DNA of 64,000 nucleotides, from the NCBI GenBank assembly GCA_964628035.1, contig CAZVPI010000006.1, forward strand, positions 62,001-126,000, read 5' to 3'. The DNA comes from UBA2199 sp964628035. Its GTDB lineage: Bacteria > Acidobacteriota > Aminicenantia > UBA2199. The notes under the pieces were generated by a model, which saw nothing but the letters and a program-made list of their open reading frames with translations, searched no databases and was not told where the DNA came from. Positions within the stretch are counted from its first letter, which is position 1; every line of letters begins with the position of its first letter. The position numbers were made by a program, and so were the translations under genes. Below are positions 37,351 through 46,786 of the stretch, piece by piece.

Positions 37351-38448
37351 ATGAAAAAAACCAGGATCAATGAAGCGCATTACATCCTGAAAGGGAAAAT
37401 GATCGAGTTCTGCGGCTGGGACCTGCCGGTCCAGTACTCGGGGGTGAACACCGAGCATATCGCCGTGCGCACCACCGGCGGCATCTTTGACGTCAGCCAC
37501 ATGGGCGAGATCTGGATCCGCGGCCGCGAGGCCTTGCGCGCCGTCCAGCACCTCATTTCCAACGACGCCGCCAAGCTGGTTCCGGGCAAGATCCAGTACG
37601 CCGGGCTGCTGACCGAGAGCGGCTGCTTCGTCGACGACCTGCTGGTGTACATGGTCCAGGAGAATGAGTATCTGCTGGTGGTGAACGCCGCCAACATCGA
37701 GAAGGACTTCCAGTGGATGAGGAAGCACACGGCCCGCTTCGACGTTCAGGTCGAGAACCGCAGCGACGACTATTCGCAGATCGCCGTCCAGGGCCCGGTC
37801 GCCGAGAAGCTGGTGCAGGAGTTCGTCGACGTGGACCTGAAGTCCATGGGCTATTACCACTTCGCCCGCGGCCGCGTGCAGGGGATGGACGCCATCGTTT
37901 CGCGCACGGGCTACACCGGCGAGGACGGCTTCGAGATCTACTTCAAAGCCGACGCCGCCGCCGCCAGCAAGCTGTTCCTGGACCTGGCCGGAAAGGGGGA
38001 GAAGTACGACGCCCTGCCCGCCGGGCTAGGCGCCCGGGACACTCTGCGCCTCGAGGCCAAGATGGCCCTCTATGGGAACGACATCGACGACAGCCATACC
38101 GTGCTCGAGGCCGACCTGGGCTGGATCCTCAAGCTGAAGAAGGACGAGCCGTTCCTTGGCCAGGAGGCTCTGGCGCGCCAGAAGCAGGAAGGGATCCGCC
38201 GCAAGCTGGTGGGATTCGAACTGCTGGACAAGGGCATCGCCCGCCACGGCTATCCCCTGGTCGTCGACGGCCGGCCCTTCGGCACCGTCACCTCGGGCAC
38301 CTTCGCCCCCTTCCTGAAAAAGCCCATCGGCCTGGCCTACCTGCCGGCCGAGCATTGCGCCGTAGGCGACGAGTTCCAGATCACCATCCGCGAAAGGACG
38401 GTCAGCGCCCGGGTCGTGGAAACCCCGTTTTATAAACGAATCAAGTAG
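37351..38448 (+). CDS. gcvT: Glycine cleavage system T protein (aminomethyltransferase)
   Basis: 365 aa. It moves the aminomethyl carbon from GcvH to tetrahydrofolate, releasing ammonia. Signatures are FCGWDLPVQYSGVNTEHIAVRTTGGIFDVSHMGEI at the N-terminus, SRTGYTGEDGFEIY and RDTLRLEAKMALYGNDID. The ATG at 37351 has a GGGAG site. It opens a seven-gene run in which the genes are 11 bp apart or less. Confidence 0.97.
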   Translation: MKKTRINEAHYILKGKMIEFCGWDLPVQYSGVNTEHIAVRTTGGIFDVSHMGEIWIRGREALRAVQHLISNDAAKLVPGKIQYAGLLTESGCFVDDLLVYMVQENEYLLVVNAANIEKDFQWMRKHTARFDVQVENRSDDYSQIAVQGPVAEKLVQEFVDVDLKSMGYYHFARGRVQGMDAIVSRTGYTGEDGFEIYFKADAAAASKLFLDLAGKGEKYDALPAGLGARDTLRLEAKMALYGNDIDDSHTVLEADLGWILKLKKDEPFLGQEALARQKQEGIRRKLVGFELLDKGIARHGYPLVVDGRPFGTVTSGTFAPFLKKPIGLAYLPAEHCAVGDEFQITIRERTVSARVVETPFYKRIK

Positions 38449-38459
38449 GAGGAACCCCA

Positions 38460-38849
38460 ATGGCAAAGGAGAATCTTCTGTACAGCAAGGATCATGAGTG
38501 GGTGCGCCGCGAAGGCGACGCGGTGGTCATCGGCGTGACCGACTACGCCCAGCACGAACTGGGGGACGTCGTGTTCGTCGACCTGCCCGCGGCGGGAAAG
38601 GAGCTGAAGAAGGGCGATCCGGCCGCCAACATCGAGTCGGTCAAGGCCGTTTCCGACGTCTACTCGCCGGTCACGGGCAAGGTCATCGAGGCCAACGCCA
38701 AGCTGGGGGACAACCCGGAGCTGATCAACCAGGCCCCCTTCGCCGAGGGCTGGATCTTCAAGGTGAGCGTGAGCCAGCCCGCCGAGCTCGATGAACTGAT
38801 GAGCCTGAGCCAATACGAGGAATACCTGAAGGGCATCGCCGGGGAGTGA
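38460..38849 (+). CDS. gcvH: Glycine cleavage system H protein
   Basis: 129 aa. The lipoyl lysine is K62 in IESVKAVSD. It carries the aminomethyl group between the P and T proteins. YSKDHEWVRREGD and VGVTDYAQ-like IGVTDYAQHELGDVVFV are family hallmarks. An AGGAGG site precedes the ATG, 11 bp after gcvT. Confidence 0.98.
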   Translation: MAKENLLYSKDHEWVRREGDAVVIGVTDYAQHELGDVVFVDLPAAGKELKKGDPAANIESVKAVSDVYSPVTGKVIEANAKLGDNPELINQAPFAEGWIFKVSVSQPAELDELMSLSQYEEYLKGIAGE

Positions 38850-38852
38850 CCG

Positions 38853-40190
38853 ATGAGATACCTGCCCCTGACCGACGCCGAACGGGAGGAGATGAAGCGG
38901 GTCATCGGCGTGGAAGACGTCCGCGACCTGTTCACCTGCATCCCCTCGGGGCAATGCCGGCCGCCGCTGGACCTGCCCAGAGCGCTGAGCGAGCCTGAGC
39001 TCGCCGCCGCCTTCCGCGCCTTCGGCCGCCGCAACGCCTATGCCGGGACCCTCAGCTTCCTGGGGGCAGGCGCCTACGCCCATTTTATCCCCGAGGTCGT
39101 CTCCTATCTCAGCGCCAAGGGCGAATTCCTCACCCCCTACACCCCCTACCAGCCCGAGGTCAGCCAGGGCAGCCTGCAGGCCATCTTCGAGTACCAGACG
39201 ATGATCTCCATGCTGACCGGCCTGGACGTGGCCAACGCCTCGCTCTACGACGGGGCCACCGCCGCCGCCGAGGCCGCGCTGCTGGCCGTGCGCTGCTCCG
39301 GGCGCAGCCGGGTGCTCCTGGCCGCCAGCCTGCACCCCGAATATGCCGCCGTCATCCGCACCTACGTCCAGAACCTGCCCATCGAGCTGGAGACCGTGGC
39401 CGTCGATCCCGGCAGCGGGCGCGTCGACGCCGCCGACCTGGAGGCCAAGCTGGACGACGCCACCGCCGCCTTCCTCTACCAGTCGCCCAACTTCCTGGGC
39501 GTGGTCGAGGACGGCGCCTCCCTGGCGGCCGCCCTGCACGCGCGCCGGGCCTATGCGCTGCAGGTGGTGGCCGAGGCCATGTCGCTGGCCTTCCTCGTCC
39601 CTCCGGGCGAGGCGGGCGCCGACATGGCCGTGGGCGAGGCTCAGAGCTTCGGCCTGCCGCTCTCCTTCGGCGGCCCCTATCTCGGCTTCATGGCCGTGCG
39701 CGAGGAATTCCTGCGCCAGATGCCGGGCCGCCTGGTGGGCCAGACCCGCGACCTGGAAGGCCGGCGCGGCTACGTGCTGACCCTCTCGACCCGCGAGCAG
39801 CACATCAAGCGCGGGAAGGCCACCTCCAACATCTGCTCCAACGAAGCCTGGTGCGCCCTGCGCGCCGGCATGTACCTGGCGACGATGGGCCGCGACGGCC
39901 TGGCCCGCGCCGCCCGCGCCTGCCATTTCAACGCCGCCTATTTCGCCAGCGCCGCCGCCTCGCGCCGGGGCTTCCGCGTCGTCTATCCGCGCAACTTCTT
40001 CAACGAGGTCCTGGTGGAGGTCGGCGAGGGCGCCGCCGCCTTGGTCGCGCGCCTGAAGCAGCAGGGCATCCTGGCCGGGGTGCCCCTCTCCTGGTTCGAT
40101 CCCGGCCAGAAGGACCGGTTGCTGATCGCCTTCAGCGAGCTCCATGACCGCGCGGCCATCGACCGCCTGCTGGCCGCCATGGGAGGATGA
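38853..40190 (+). CDS. gcvPA: Glycine dehydrogenase (decarboxylating) subunit 1
   Basis: 445 aa, the length of the N-terminal half in split P proteins. Together with GcvPB it decarboxylates glycine with PLP. Recognisable parts are SFLGAGAYAHFIPEVV, FLTPYTPYQPEVSQGSLQAIFEYQTM and TLSTREQHIKRGKATSNICSN. It overlaps gcvPB by 4 bp. The split is the natural two-subunit form, not a frameshift. Confidence 0.97.
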   Translation: MRYLPLTDAEREEMKRVIGVEDVRDLFTCIPSGQCRPPLDLPRALSEPELAAAFRAFGRRNAYAGTLSFLGAGAYAHFIPEVVSYLSAKGEFLTPYTPYQPEVSQGSLQAIFEYQTMISMLTGLDVANASLYDGATAAAEAALLAVRCSGRSRVLLAASLHPEYAAVIRTYVQNLPIELETVAVDPGSGRVDAADLEAKLDDATAAFLYQSPNFLGVVEDGASLAAALHARRAYALQVVAEAMSLAFLVPPGEAGADMAVGEAQSFGLPLSFGGPYLGFMAVREEFLRQMPGRLVGQTRDLEGRRGYVLTLSTREQHIKRGKATSNICSNEAWCALRAGMYLATMGRDGLARAARACHFNAAYFASAAASRRGFRVVYPRNFFNEVLVEVGEGAAALVARLKQQGILAGVPLSWFDPGQKDRLLIAFSELHDRAAIDRLLAAMGG

Positions 40191-41635
40191 CCATGAACGC
40201 CCTGCCCAAGCTGATCTTCGAGAGCAGCCGCGAGGGGAAGATCGGCGTCGGACTGAACGAGGCCGACGTGCCGGCCGAGCCGGTCGTCGACGCCGCCCTG
40301 CGCCGCCGCGGGATCGACGATTTCCCGCAGGTGTCCGAGGTCGAGATCGTGCGCCATTACATGGCGCTGGCCCGGCTCAACTACTCGGTCGACGCCGGGT
40401 TCTATCCCCTGGGCTCCTGCACCATGAAGTACAATCCCAAGATCAACGAGAAGCTGGCCGCCGCCGAGGAGCTTCAGGCCCACCCCTACGCGCCCCACGA
40501 CCTGGTGCAGGGAAACCTGGAGATCCTGGTGCGGCTGGAGGAGTGGCTGAAGGAGCTGACCGGCATGGCCGGCTACACCCTGGCTCCCGCCGCCGGGGCC
40601 CACGGCGAGTTCACCGCCATGCTGATGGTGCGCAAGCACTTGCAGGAAAAGGGCGATGCGCGCAAGCTGGTGCTGATCCCCGACTCGGCCCACGGCACCA
40701 ACCCGGCCTCCGCCCATTTCGCCGGCTACGAGGTCAAGGAGATCGCCTCCAGCGCCCAGGGCACCATCGGCCTGGAGCAGCTGCGCCCGCACCTGACCCC
40801 GGACGTGGCGGCGCTGATGATGACCAATCCCAATACCCTGGGGATCTTCGAGTCCGACATCATGGCCGTCGCCGAGGCGCTGCACGCCAACGGCTCCCTG
40901 CTCTACATGGACGGGGCCAACCTCAACGCCCTGCTGGGCGTGGTGCGGCCGGGGGACCTCGGGGTCGACGTCATGCACATCAACCTGCACAAGACCTTCT
41001 CCACCCCGCACGGCGGCGGCGGGCCGGGCTCCGGCCCGGTCGGCGTCAGCCGGGCGCTCCTGCCGCACCTGCCGCTGCCGCGCGTCCGCCGCGAGGGCCA
41101 GGGATTCTCGGTCCAGTACGAGGATCCGCGCAGCGTGGGCCGGGTCAAGAACTTCCACGGCCAGTTCCTGGTCATCGTCCGCGCCCTGGCCTACCTGATG
41201 GCCCTGGGCCGGGAGAACGTCGGCCGCGTGGCCGAGGACGCGGTGCTCAACGCCAACTACCTGCGGGCCCGCCTGCAGGGGCTTCTTGACCTGCCCTACA
41301 AGGGGCCTTCGCTCCACGAGGTCGTCTTTTCCGACGCCGGGCTGCCGGTCAAGACCCTGGACATCGCCAAACGGCTGCTGGACTACGGCTTTCACCCCTT
41401 CACCATCTACTTTCCGCTCATCGTGCACGGGGCGATGATGATCGAGCCCACCGAGACCGAGAGCAAGGAGACCCTCGACGGCTTCGTCGCCGCCATGGAG
41501 GCCATCCTGCGCGAGGCCCGGGAGAATCCCGATCTGCTGCGCCAGGCCCCGACCCGGGCCCCGGTGCGCCGCCTCGACGAAACCCAGGCCGCGCGCAGGC
41601 CGGTCCTGCGCTGGCGCCGGGGGGGGGACCATTGA
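40187..41635 (+). CDS. gcvPB: Glycine dehydrogenase (decarboxylating) subunit 2
   Basis: 482 aa. The PLP lysine is K269 in MHINLHKTFSTPHGGGGPG. SVDAGFYPLGSCTMKYNPKINE and DSAHGTNPASAHFAGYEV are typical. The C-terminal 30 residues after PTRAPVRRLDE are arginine-rich and look like a weakly conserved tail. The stop overlaps the TTG start of glyQ. Confidence 0.97.
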   Translation: MTMNALPKLIFESSREGKIGVGLNEADVPAEPVVDAALRRRGIDDFPQVSEVEIVRHYMALARLNYSVDAGFYPLGSCTMKYNPKINEKLAAAEELQAHPYAPHDLVQGNLEILVRLEEWLKELTGMAGYTLAPAAGAHGEFTAMLMVRKHLQEKGDARKLVLIPDSAHGTNPASAHFAGYEVKEIASSAQGTIGLEQLRPHLTPDVAALMMTNPNTLGIFESDIMAVAEALHANGSLLYMDGANLNALLGVVRPGDLGVDVMHINLHKTFSTPHGGGGPGSGPVGVSRALLPHLPLPRVRREGQGFSVQYEDPRSVGRVKNFHGQFLVIVRALAYLMALGRENVGRVAEDAVLNANYLRARLQGLLDLPYKGPSLHEVVFSDAGLPVKTLDIAKRLLDYGFHPFTIYFPLIVHGAMMIEPTETESKETLDGFVAAMEAILREARENPDLLRQAPTRAPVRRLDETQAARRPVLRWRRGGDH

Positions 41636-42489
41636 GCGTTCAAAACGTCATCCTCAAGCTCCAGGAGTTCTGGGCCGAGCGCGGCTGCTACATCGCCTCG
41701 GGATACGACACCGAGGTCGGCGCCGGCACCATGTCCCCCGACACCTTTTTCCGCGTCCTGGGGAAAAAGCCCTGGCAGGTCGCCTATTGGCAGCCTTCGC
41801 GCCGCCCGGACGACGGGCGCTACGGCCAGAACCCCAACCGCGTGCAGAAGCACAACCAGTTCCAGGTCATCCTCAAGCCCGCCCCGGCCGACGGCCAGCT
41901 GCTGTTCCTGGACAGCCTCATCTACCTGGGCGTCGACATCCGCATCCATGACATCAAGTTCGACGACGACAACTGGGCGTCGCCCTCGCTGGGCGCCTGG
42001 GGCGTCGGCTGGCAGGTGATGTGCGACGGCCTGGAGATCACCCAGTTCACCTATTTCCAGCAGGCCGGCGGCGTCGAGCTCAACCCCAATTCGCTGGAGA
42101 TCACCTACGGCGTGGAGCGCCTGGCAGGCTTCCTGGACGGCAAGTCGAGCCTGTTCGACCTCGACTGGGGCAACCGCGTCTCCTACGCCCGCCTGAAGCT
42201 CGAGGAGGAGCGGCAGTTCTCCATCTACAATTTCGAGGTGGCCGACATCGACATGCTGCGCCAGCTGTTCACCCAGTACCAGAAGGAAGCCGAGCGGCTG
42301 CTCGACCGTTCCCTCTTCCTGCCGGCCTATGACTACGTGCTCAAGTGCTCGCACACCTTCAACATCCTCGACGCCCGCAAGGCCGTTTCGGTGGCCGAGC
42401 GCACGGCGCTGATGGGCATCATGCGCAACCTGGCGGCGCGCATCGCCCACAAATTCGTACAGCAGACGGAAGGGGAAGACCATGGCTGA
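41632..42489 (+). CDS. glyQ: Glycyl-tRNA synthetase alpha subunit
   Basis: 285 aa from a TTG start that overlaps the gcvPB stop (TTGA). It is the catalytic subunit of the alpha2beta2-type enzyme: VILKLQEFWAERGCYIASGYDTEVGAGTMSPDTFFRVLG is diagnostic, as is ARYVAQ-type QPSRRPDDGRYGQNPNR. Coupling to the glycine cleavage genes links glycine breakdown with glycine charging. It overlaps glyS by 8 bp. Confidence 0.97.
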   Translation: MSVQNVILKLQEFWAERGCYIASGYDTEVGAGTMSPDTFFRVLGKKPWQVAYWQPSRRPDDGRYGQNPNRVQKHNQFQVILKPAPADGQLLFLDSLIYLGVDIRIHDIKFDDDNWASPSLGAWGVGWQVMCDGLEITQFTYFQQAGGVELNPNSLEITYGVERLAGFLDGKSSLFDLDWGNRVSYARLKLEEERQFSIYNFEVADIDMLRQLFTQYQKEAERLLDRSLFLPAYDYVLKCSHTFNILDARKAVSVAERTALMGIMRNLAARIAHKFVQQTEGEDHG

Positions 42490-44566
42490 CCTGCTCTTGG
42501 AACTGGGGGTGGAGGAGATCCCGGCCCCGGCGGTGGCCGGGATCCGCGACCAGTTGCGCCAGCTCCTGCTGGCCCGCCTGGACCAGGACGGCATCGGCCA
42601 CGGCGCCGTCGAATGCGCGGCCAGCAACCGCAGGCTGATGGTGCACGTGACCCAGGTCCCGGAAAAGACCGCCCACAAGGAGGAGACGGTGCTGGGCCCG
42701 GCCAAGCGCATCGCCCTCGACGAGCGCGGCCTGCCCACCGTGGCGCTGAAGAAGTTCTGCGAGTTCCAGGGGGTCAAGCTGACCGACGTGGTGGAGATCG
42801 AAACGCCCAAGGGCCACTACCTGGGCATCACCAAGATGGGCGGCGGCCTGGACACGGCGCCGCTGCTGGCGGCGGCGATCCCGTCCCTGCTGGGCGCGCT
42901 GTCCTTCCCCAAGACCATGGTCTGGAACGAGTCGCGCGTCCCCTTCATCCGCCCGGTGAAGAGCCTCCTCGTCCTGTTCGCCGGCCGCCTGCTCGACGTC
43001 GAATTCGCCGGCGTGCGCTCGGGAAACCGCTCGCCCGGGCACCTGCTCCTCTCCGACGCCTTCTTCGAGGTCAATTCCACCCGCGAGTACTTCGAGGGGC
43101 TGGAGAAGAATTTCATCCTCCTCCACGAGGAGGAGCGCCGGAGCAAGATCCTCGCTGAGATCCGCGAGGTCGAGGAGGACCTGGAGTGCCGGGTGCCCTG
43201 CGACGGCGAGATGCTCGACTACTATGTCTACAGCAACGAGTACCCGGTGGTGTTCAGCGGCCGCTTCGATCCCAAGTACCTCGCCCTGCCCGCGGAGATC
43301 ATCACCGCCTTCATGACCCATGAGAAGAAGCTGCTCCCGGTCTACGACGCGAAGGGGGCGCTGACCCCGCACTTCGTCGGCGTGGCCAATATCCCCGACG
43401 AGAACGGCAAGGTGAGCCAGGGCAACGAGAAGGTCGTCCAGGCCGCCTTCGAGGACGCGCAGTTCTTCTGGGACCAGGACCGCAAGGAGGATTTCTTCGC
43501 CCTGAAGAACCTGCTGAAGAACGTCCTGTTCCAGAAGGAGCTGGGCACCTACTACGAGAAGGTGGAGCGCCTGGCCGCCCTCGTCGACTTCATCATCAAC
43601 GAGACGCACCTGGACGCCATGCGCGAGCCGCTGCACAAGGCCGCCTTCCACTGCAAGAACGACCTGCTGACCAAGATGGTGCGCGAGTTCCCCTCGCTGC
43701 AGGGGATCATGGGCGGGCTCTACCTGAAGGCCGCCGGCGAGGATCCCCGCGTCTGGAAGGCCATTTACGGCCACTACAAGCCGCGCGGGCTGGCCGACGA
43801 GAAGCTGGACGACGTGGGCGCCGGCATCCTCTCCATCGCCGACCGCATGGACAGCCTCGCCGGCCTGGTGGGCAAGGGGATCAAGATCTCCAGCTCCAAG
43901 GACCCCTACGGCATCCGCCGCGACGCCAGCGCCATCATCAAGATCATCGCCGATTTCGGCCTGCCCCTCAACCTGGCGCCGCTGATCCGCCTGGCCGCAC
44001 TGAACTTCGCCAAGAACGACGACGACCTGCAGCAGAACACGCGCACGCTGCGCGAGCTGCTGGCCTCGCGGCTGGAAAGCTACCTGAAGGACCACCTGAA
44101 GTGCCGCTATGACGTGGTCAACGCCGTCATGAGCCAGGAGACCATGGCCGTCCAGGCCAAGGTCCTCCAGGCCCAGGCCGTTTCGCGCCTGGTGGCCAGC
44201 GGCATGGCCGAGCCCCTGGCCGCCCTGCACCGCCGCCTGAAGAACATCGGCGGCGGCAGCGAGCGCTTTCCCTTTTCCGAGGAGGAGCTGAAGGAAAAGG
44301 AGGAGAAGCTCCTCTCGGACGTTTTCAAGGAGGCCAAGCCGCGCATCGACAGCCTGATCCTGCGCGGCGAGTACGCCCAGGCCAGTTCCGAGATCCTGGA
44401 AATGAAGCCGTTCATCGACGCCTTCTTCGACAAGATCCTCGTGATGGACAAGAACCCCGTCCTACGCAAGAACCGCATCGCCCTGCTGCAGCGCCTCGAC
44501 GAGCTGCTGGCGGCGGTGGCCGATTTCTCACTGTTGGTCGAGACCAAACCAGGAGGAAAATCATGA
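42482..44566 (+). CDS. glyS: Glycyl-tRNA synthetase beta subunit
   Basis: 694 aa, the usual beta-subunit length. LLLELGVEEIPA at the start, SGNRSPGHL, and LADEKLDDVGAGILSIADRMDSLAGLVGKGIKISSSKDPYGIRRDA are hallmarks. The C-terminal DALR-type helical domain covers about 560-690. It overlaps glyQ (8 bp) and the EF-G paralogue (4 bp, ATGA). Confidence 0.97.
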   Translation: MADLLLELGVEEIPAPAVAGIRDQLRQLLLARLDQDGIGHGAVECAASNRRLMVHVTQVPEKTAHKEETVLGPAKRIALDERGLPTVALKKFCEFQGVKLTDVVEIETPKGHYLGITKMGGGLDTAPLLAAAIPSLLGALSFPKTMVWNESRVPFIRPVKSLLVLFAGRLLDVEFAGVRSGNRSPGHLLLSDAFFEVNSTREYFEGLEKNFILLHEEERRSKILAEIREVEEDLECRVPCDGEMLDYYVYSNEYPVVFSGRFDPKYLALPAEIITAFMTHEKKLLPVYDAKGALTPHFVGVANIPDENGKVSQGNEKVVQAAFEDAQFFWDQDRKEDFFALKNLLKNVLFQKELGTYYEKVERLAALVDFIINETHLDAMREPLHKAAFHCKNDLLTKMVREFPSLQGIMGGLYLKAAGEDPRVWKAIYGHYKPRGLADEKLDDVGAGILSIADRMDSLAGLVGKGIKISSSKDPYGIRRDASAIIKIIADFGLPLNLAPLIRLAALNFAKNDDDLQQNTRTLRELLASRLESYLKDHLKCRYDVVNAVMSQETMAVQAKVLQAQAVSRLVASGMAEPLAALHRRLKNIGGGSERFPFSEEELKEKEEKLLSDVFKEAKPRIDSLILRGEYAQASSEILEMKPFIDAFFDKILVMDKNPVLRKNRIALLQRLDELLAAVADFSLLVETKPGGKS

Positions 44567-46647
44567 AGGAAATAGCAAGCGAGAACCTGCGCAACGTGGC
44601 CGTGGTCGGCCACGGCCAGAGCGGGAAGACGAGCCTCGTGGCGGCCATGCTCTACGGCGGCAGGATGGTCAACCGCCTGGGAAGGGTGGACCAGGGCAAC
44701 ACGGTCACCGACTTCGACGAGGAGGAGATCGCCCGCAAGATCTCCATCCAGGCCTCCCTGGCCTATGTCATCCGCGACAAGGCCAAGATCAACCTGCTCG
44801 ACACGCCGGGTTTCGCCAACTTCGTCTGGGAGACCCTGGTGGCGCTGCGCGCCGTCGAGACGGGCCTGATGGTCGTCTCGGCCCAGGAGGGCGTGCAGGT
44901 GCAGACCGAGAAGATCTTCGACGGCATGACCGAGATGGCGCGGCCGGCCGTGTTCTTCGTCAACAAGATGAGCAAGGAGCTGGTCGACTTCGACAAGGTG
45001 CTGGACTCGCTGATCGACACCTTCGGCAAGAACGTCGTCGCCGTCCAGGTGCCCATCGGCCAGGGCCCCGACTTCAGCGGCCTGGTCGACCTGGTGGAGA
45101 TGAAGGCCTGGCAGTTCGCCGCCGACGACAAGGGCGAGAGCCGCGAGATCCCCATCCCCGAGGCGCTGAAGGACGAGGTGGGCGTGCGCCGCGAGGCGCT
45201 GCTGGAGAAGATCGCCGAGAACGACGAGAAGCGTATGGAAAAATACCTGGCCGAAGGCACGCTGTCCCCCGAGGAAGTGCGTGCCGGCCTGAAAAGCGCC
45301 CTGCTGCAGCGCAACGCCTTCCCGGTGCTGCTGGGCGACGCTCTGGCCAACCGCGGCGTGTCGTTCCTGATGGACTTCCTCGTCGCCTACGCCCCCTCGC
45401 CGCTGGAGGCCGCGCCGGCCGTCGACCGCAATGGCGCGCCGCTCCCGGCCCTGCCGACGGCGCCCCTGGCCGCCCTGGTCTTCAAGACCATCTCCGACCC
45501 CTTCACCGGCAAGATCTCCCTGATCCGCGTGTTCTCTGGGGTCTTCAAGCCCGACAGCTTCTACTTCAACACCAACAAGGAGGTCGAGGAGCGCGTGGCC
45601 GGCCTCTTTCTCCTGCAGGGCAAGGCCCAGGAGCAGACCGGCGAGGTCCAACCCGGGGACATCGTCGCCGTGACCAAGCTGAAGGAGACCCAGACCGGCG
45701 ACACGCTGACGACCAAGGGCGACAAGCTGCAACTGCCGCCGATCACCTTCCCGGTCCCGTCCATTTCCTTCGCCGTGGAGCCCAAGGCCCGCGCCGACGA
45801 GGGCAAGATCTCCAGCGCCCTGCAGCGCATCATGGAGGAGGACCCGACCATCAAGATGCTGCGTGACCCGCAGACGAAAGAGCTGGTCATCTCCGGCAAC
45901 GGCCAGCTGCACGTCGAGCTGGTGGTCAACAAGCTGAAGCGCAAGTACGGCGTCGAAGTGGGCATGAAGCCCCCCAAGATCGCCTACCGCGAGACGATCC
46001 TGGGCAAGGCCGACGTCGACAAGAAGCACAAGAAGCAGAGCGGCGGCCGCGGCCAGTACGGCCACGTGCTGATCCGCATGGAGCCGCTGCCCCGCGGCGG
46101 CGACTACGAGTTCGTCAACTCCCTGGTGGGCATGTCCATCCCGCGCAACTTCGTGCCGGCCATCGAAAAGGGGATCCTCGAGGCCAAGAACACCGGCGTG
46201 CTGGCCGGCTACCCCGTGGTCGACTTCAAGATCGAGCTGTACGACGGCAGCCACCACGAGGTCGACTCGTCGGACATGGCCTTCAAGATCGCCTCGTCCA
46301 AGGCCTTCAAGACGGCCATGAAGCTGGCCCGGCCGACCATCCTCGAGCCGGTGATGAACGTCGAGGTGGTCATCCCCGAGGAGTTCATGGGCGAGATCAA
46401 CGGCAACCTCAGCGGCCGACGCGGCCGCATCCAGGGCATGGAGACCAAGGGCAAGAACCACGTGGTCAAGGCCGCCGTGCCCATGTCGGAAATGCTGGAT
46501 TTCGAGCCCACCCTGACCTCGATCACCGGCGGCCGCGGCAGCTACGTTATGGAGTTCTCCCATTACGAGGAGGTCCCCGCCCACCTGCAGAAGAAGATCA
46601 TCGACGAGGCGGTCAAGGAAGGACGGGTCAAGGAAGAAGAAGAATAA
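44563..46647 (+). CDS. Elongation factor G paralogue (EF-G-like translation factor)
   Basis: 694 aa with all five EF-G domains. G1 is GHGQSGKTSL rather than the GHVDAGKTT/GHIDAGKTT of canonical EF-G, G3 is DTPG, and G4 reads NKMS instead of NKMD. The lack of the canonical G1 and the G4 aspartate marks it as the EF-G-II/FusA2-like group, whose role in translocation or recycling is unclear. RGQYGHVLIRMEPL and GRRGRIQGME in domains IV-V are conserved. The ATG overlaps the glyS stop, an unusual coupling. Confidence 0.88.
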   Translation: MKEIASENLRNVAVVGHGQSGKTSLVAAMLYGGRMVNRLGRVDQGNTVTDFDEEEIARKISIQASLAYVIRDKAKINLLDTPGFANFVWETLVALRAVETGLMVVSAQEGVQVQTEKIFDGMTEMARPAVFFVNKMSKELVDFDKVLDSLIDTFGKNVVAVQVPIGQGPDFSGLVDLVEMKAWQFAADDKGESREIPIPEALKDEVGVRREALLEKIAENDEKRMEKYLAEGTLSPEEVRAGLKSALLQRNAFPVLLGDALANRGVSFLMDFLVAYAPSPLEAAPAVDRNGAPLPALPTAPLAALVFKTISDPFTGKISLIRVFSGVFKPDSFYFNTNKEVEERVAGLFLLQGKAQEQTGEVQPGDIVAVTKLKETQTGDTLTTKGDKLQLPPITFPVPSISFAVEPKARADEGKISSALQRIMEEDPTIKMLRDPQTKELVISGNGQLHVELVVNKLKRKYGVEVGMKPPKIAYRETILGKADVDKKHKKQSGGRGQYGHVLIRMEPLPRGGDYEFVNSLVGMSIPRNFVPAIEKGILEAKNTGVLAGYPVVDFKIELYDGSHHEVDSSDMAFKIASSKAFKTAMKLARPTILEPVMNVEVVIPEEFMGEINGNLSGRRGRIQGMETKGKNHVVKAAVPMSEMLDFEPTLTSITGGRGSYVMEFSHYEEVPAHLQKKIIDEAVKEGRVKEEEE

Positions 46648-46786
46648 GAAGGAGTTCGTGATAGGGGTGGTGGTGGCAGCAGGGAAACGGACCGCGGTTT
46701 ATGAACGGTGAGAGGCGAGGCTTAGATCGAACAGCGGCTCATTCCTTTCACGTTTCACCTTCCCCGTTTCCAGTCGATTCGCCCCC

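Noticed and set aside
38853..41635. Frameshifted glycine dehydrogenase
   Set aside because: The two genes match the natural split GcvPA/GcvPB subunits with a clean 4-bp overlap.
44107..46584. 825-aa minus-strand ORF opposite the EF-G paralogue
   Set aside because: High-GC shadow ORF with low-complexity composition; similar shadows lie opposite the polyferredoxin (1503-3605) and the S9 (9733-11916) and S46 (12794-14596) peptidase genes.
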